Positions 14,321 through 15,385 of a stretch of DNA of 15,385 nucleotides are shown one piece after another. Within the stretch, counting starts at the first letter, position 1; each line of letters opens with the position of its first letter. Made by a program: the position numbers and the translations under genes. The notes under the pieces are model-generated. The model searched no databases and was not told the origin of the DNA. It saw only the letters and a list, made by a program, of their open reading frames with translations. Source of the stretch: Clostridia bacterium (GTDB lineage: Bacteria > Bacillota > DSM-16504 > Desulfitibacterales > Desulfitibacteraceae); contig JAGXSK010000249.1 in assembly GCA_018333845.1 (NCBI GenBank), positions 1 through 15,385 of the forward strand. The letters are read 5' to 3'.

Positions 14321-14349
14321 TTATTTTCTGATTTTTTCATGTAAAATAA
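14321..14349. promoter_or_regulatory. Candidate upstream activator site (inverted repeat)
   Basis: TTATTTT (14321-14327) and AAAATAA (14343-14349) are perfect reverse complements with a 15-nt spacer, about 105-130 bp upstream of the sigma-54 promoter. That is a usual distance for an enhancer site. Its pure A/T content means it could be chance. Confidence 0.25.
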
Positions 14350-14450
14350 AGCCAGAAATTTTGCTTTTCTCGATCCTGATGCAGCTCGCTTATTTTTTGT
14401 TTGTACATGCATCTCCTTTTATATCAAGGCCTTATAGCATTTTATTCCAT

Positions 14451-14467
14451 CTGGCATGTTTATTGCT
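14451..14467 (+). promoter_or_regulatory. Sigma-54 (-24/-12) promoter of the creatinase gene
   Basis: CTGGCATG-TTTA-TTGCT matches the sigma-54 consensus YTGGCACG-N4-TTGCW at every position except one C-to-T, a common variant. GG (14453-14454) and GC (14465-14466) have the required spacing. Transcription would begin near 14478, leaving a leader of roughly 38 nt before the creatinase ATG. The preceding gene encodes a sigma-54 activator. Confidence 0.85.
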
Positions 14468-14515
14468 TTAGTGATAGTTAACTATATTTTAATCATTAGA
14501 AAGGAAGGGAAAATT

Positions 14516-15385
14516 ATGACCCAGATGAATGAAATGGAAAGAGTAAAGATTATAAGAAATGGCGAAAAAGTCAAACCAACTTTTTCAAGAGAAGAGATGG
14601 ACCGAAGAGTTTCCAAACTGCGCCAACACATGAGCGAAAACAGTATTGATGCCGTATTGCTTACCTCCTACCATAACATAAATTACTACAGCGACTTTTT
14701 ATATACGGCCTTTGGAAGAAATTACGGACTCATAGTTACACAGAACAAGCATATAACCATAAGTGCAAATATTGATGGAGGTATGCCCTGGCGCCGCAGC
14801 TATGATGATAACATTGTTTATACCGACTGGCGGCGAGACAACTTTTTCTATGCAATAAAGAAAATATTAACTGACGACAATCTCAAAAAAGGACGCCTGG
14901 GCATTGAGGAAGATCATATGAATATTATGCTTCGCAACCAGGTACAAGATGCACTTCCTGAATTTAAGCTGGTGGATGTTGCACAAGCACTTATGAAGTA
15001 CCGCATGATTAAATCACCAGAAGAAATAGAGCTTATTAAAAACGGTGCTCACGTTTGTGACGTTGGCGGGTATGCAGCAGTTGAAGCCATCGCTGACGGT
15101 GTCCCTGAATATGAAGTTGCTTTACATGCAACCCAGGCAATGACACGTGAGATTGCTAAACTTTACCCCCATGCTGAATTGAGGGACACCTGGATATGGT
15201 TCCAGTCCGGTGTTAATACTGACGGTGCTCATAACTGGGCTACCACTAGAAAAATCAGGCCCGGAGACATTTTAAGCCATAATTCATTTTCTATGATTGC
15301 TGGATATTATACTGCTCTGGAGCGCACCATGTTCCTGAATGAAGTATCTGATAAACATTTGGAGTACTGGAATATTAACGTGGAG
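14516..15385 (+). CDS. Creatinase (creatine amidinohydrolase), N-terminal 290 residues
   Basis: Partial: the reading frame runs off the right edge (290 codons of about 400 expected). Creatinase hydrolyses creatine to sarcosine and urea. The protein resembles Pseudomonas putida creatinase along its whole visible length, as recalled from memory. Shared blocks include TSYHNINYYSDFLY (50-63), ISANIDGG (82-89), PWRR, IVYTDW, EYEVALHATQAM, GVNTDGAHN (232-240) and IAGYYTALERT (261-271). His239 corresponds to the catalytic histidine (His232 in P. putida), Glu269 to Glu262 and Arg68 to Arg64. The fold is the pita-bread M24 type without the metal-peptidase role. The ATG follows AAGGAAGGG. A related guanidino-acid hydrolase remains possible, but the visible active-site residues fit creatinase. 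Confidence 0.88.
   Translation, partial: MTQMNEMERVKIIRNGEKVKPTFSREEMDRRVSKLRQHMSENSIDAVLLTSYHNINYYSDFLYTAFGRNYGLIVTQNKHITISANIDGGMPWRRSYDDNIVYTDWRRDNFFYAIKKILTDDNLKKGRLGIEEDHMNIMLRNQVQDALPEFKLVDVAQALMKYRMIKSPEEIELIKNGAHVCDVGGYAAVEAIADGVPEYEVALHATQAMTREIAKLYPHAELRDTWIWFQSGVNTDGAHNWATTRKIRPGDILSHNSFSMIAGYYTALERTMFLNEVSDKHLEYWNINVE

Overview
The window looks like the chromosome of an anaerobic, motile, endospore-forming member of the Clostridia (Firmicutes). The DNA is AT-rich, and ribosome binding sites are strong (AGGAGGTGA type), with several TTG and GTG starts. There is a SigI/RsgI pair, CotF-like and DUF1540 proteins typical of spore formers, and a corrinoid/tetrahydrofolate methyl-transfer operon of the kind found in acetogens and in methylamine- or betaine-demethylating clostridia. 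I cannot name the genus.

Layout. (1) 1-1680, minus strand: an operon of corrinoid protein, methyltetrahydrofolate:corrinoid methyltransferase and the first 51 residues of a [2Fe-2S] corrinoid-reactivating protein, with a hairpin between the first two genes. No substrate-specific methyltransferase is visible. (2) 1881-3712, minus: sigI and rsgI overlapping by 4 nt, with no clear terminator before the methyl-transfer operon. (3) 3955-6812: small, mostly spore- or envelope-type genes separated by strong terminators. They are a Gln/Gly/Tyr-rich repeat protein, a degenerate DUF3267-type membrane protein (minus), a cupin, a pair of small CotF-like proteins and a DUF1540 Cys protein. (4) 6959-8131, minus: an Fsr-like MFS transporter. 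(5) 8398-12718, plus: signalling genes. An orphan response regulator with two degenerate receiver domains and a LuxR helix-turn-helix is followed by a chemotaxis receptor and a GGDEF-EAL protein with a dead GGDEF site and an intact EAL site. (6) 12823-15385, plus: a RocR-like PAS/AAA+/Fis regulator, a terminator, a near-perfect sigma-54 (-24/-12) promoter, and the first 290 codons of a creatinase (creatine amidinohydrolase).

How the genes fit together. The best-supported functional unit is regulator plus sigma-54 promoter plus creatinase, which suggests inducible use of creatine, giving sarcosine and urea. The methyl-transfer operon 12 kb away could in principle accept methyl groups from N-methyl compounds such as sarcosine, but nothing in the window proves that link. 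The most unusual items are the RsgI lacking the Asn-Pro autocleavage motif, the double-degenerate response regulator, the FUS-like low-complexity repeat protein, and the zincin-like membrane protein missing its second histidine.
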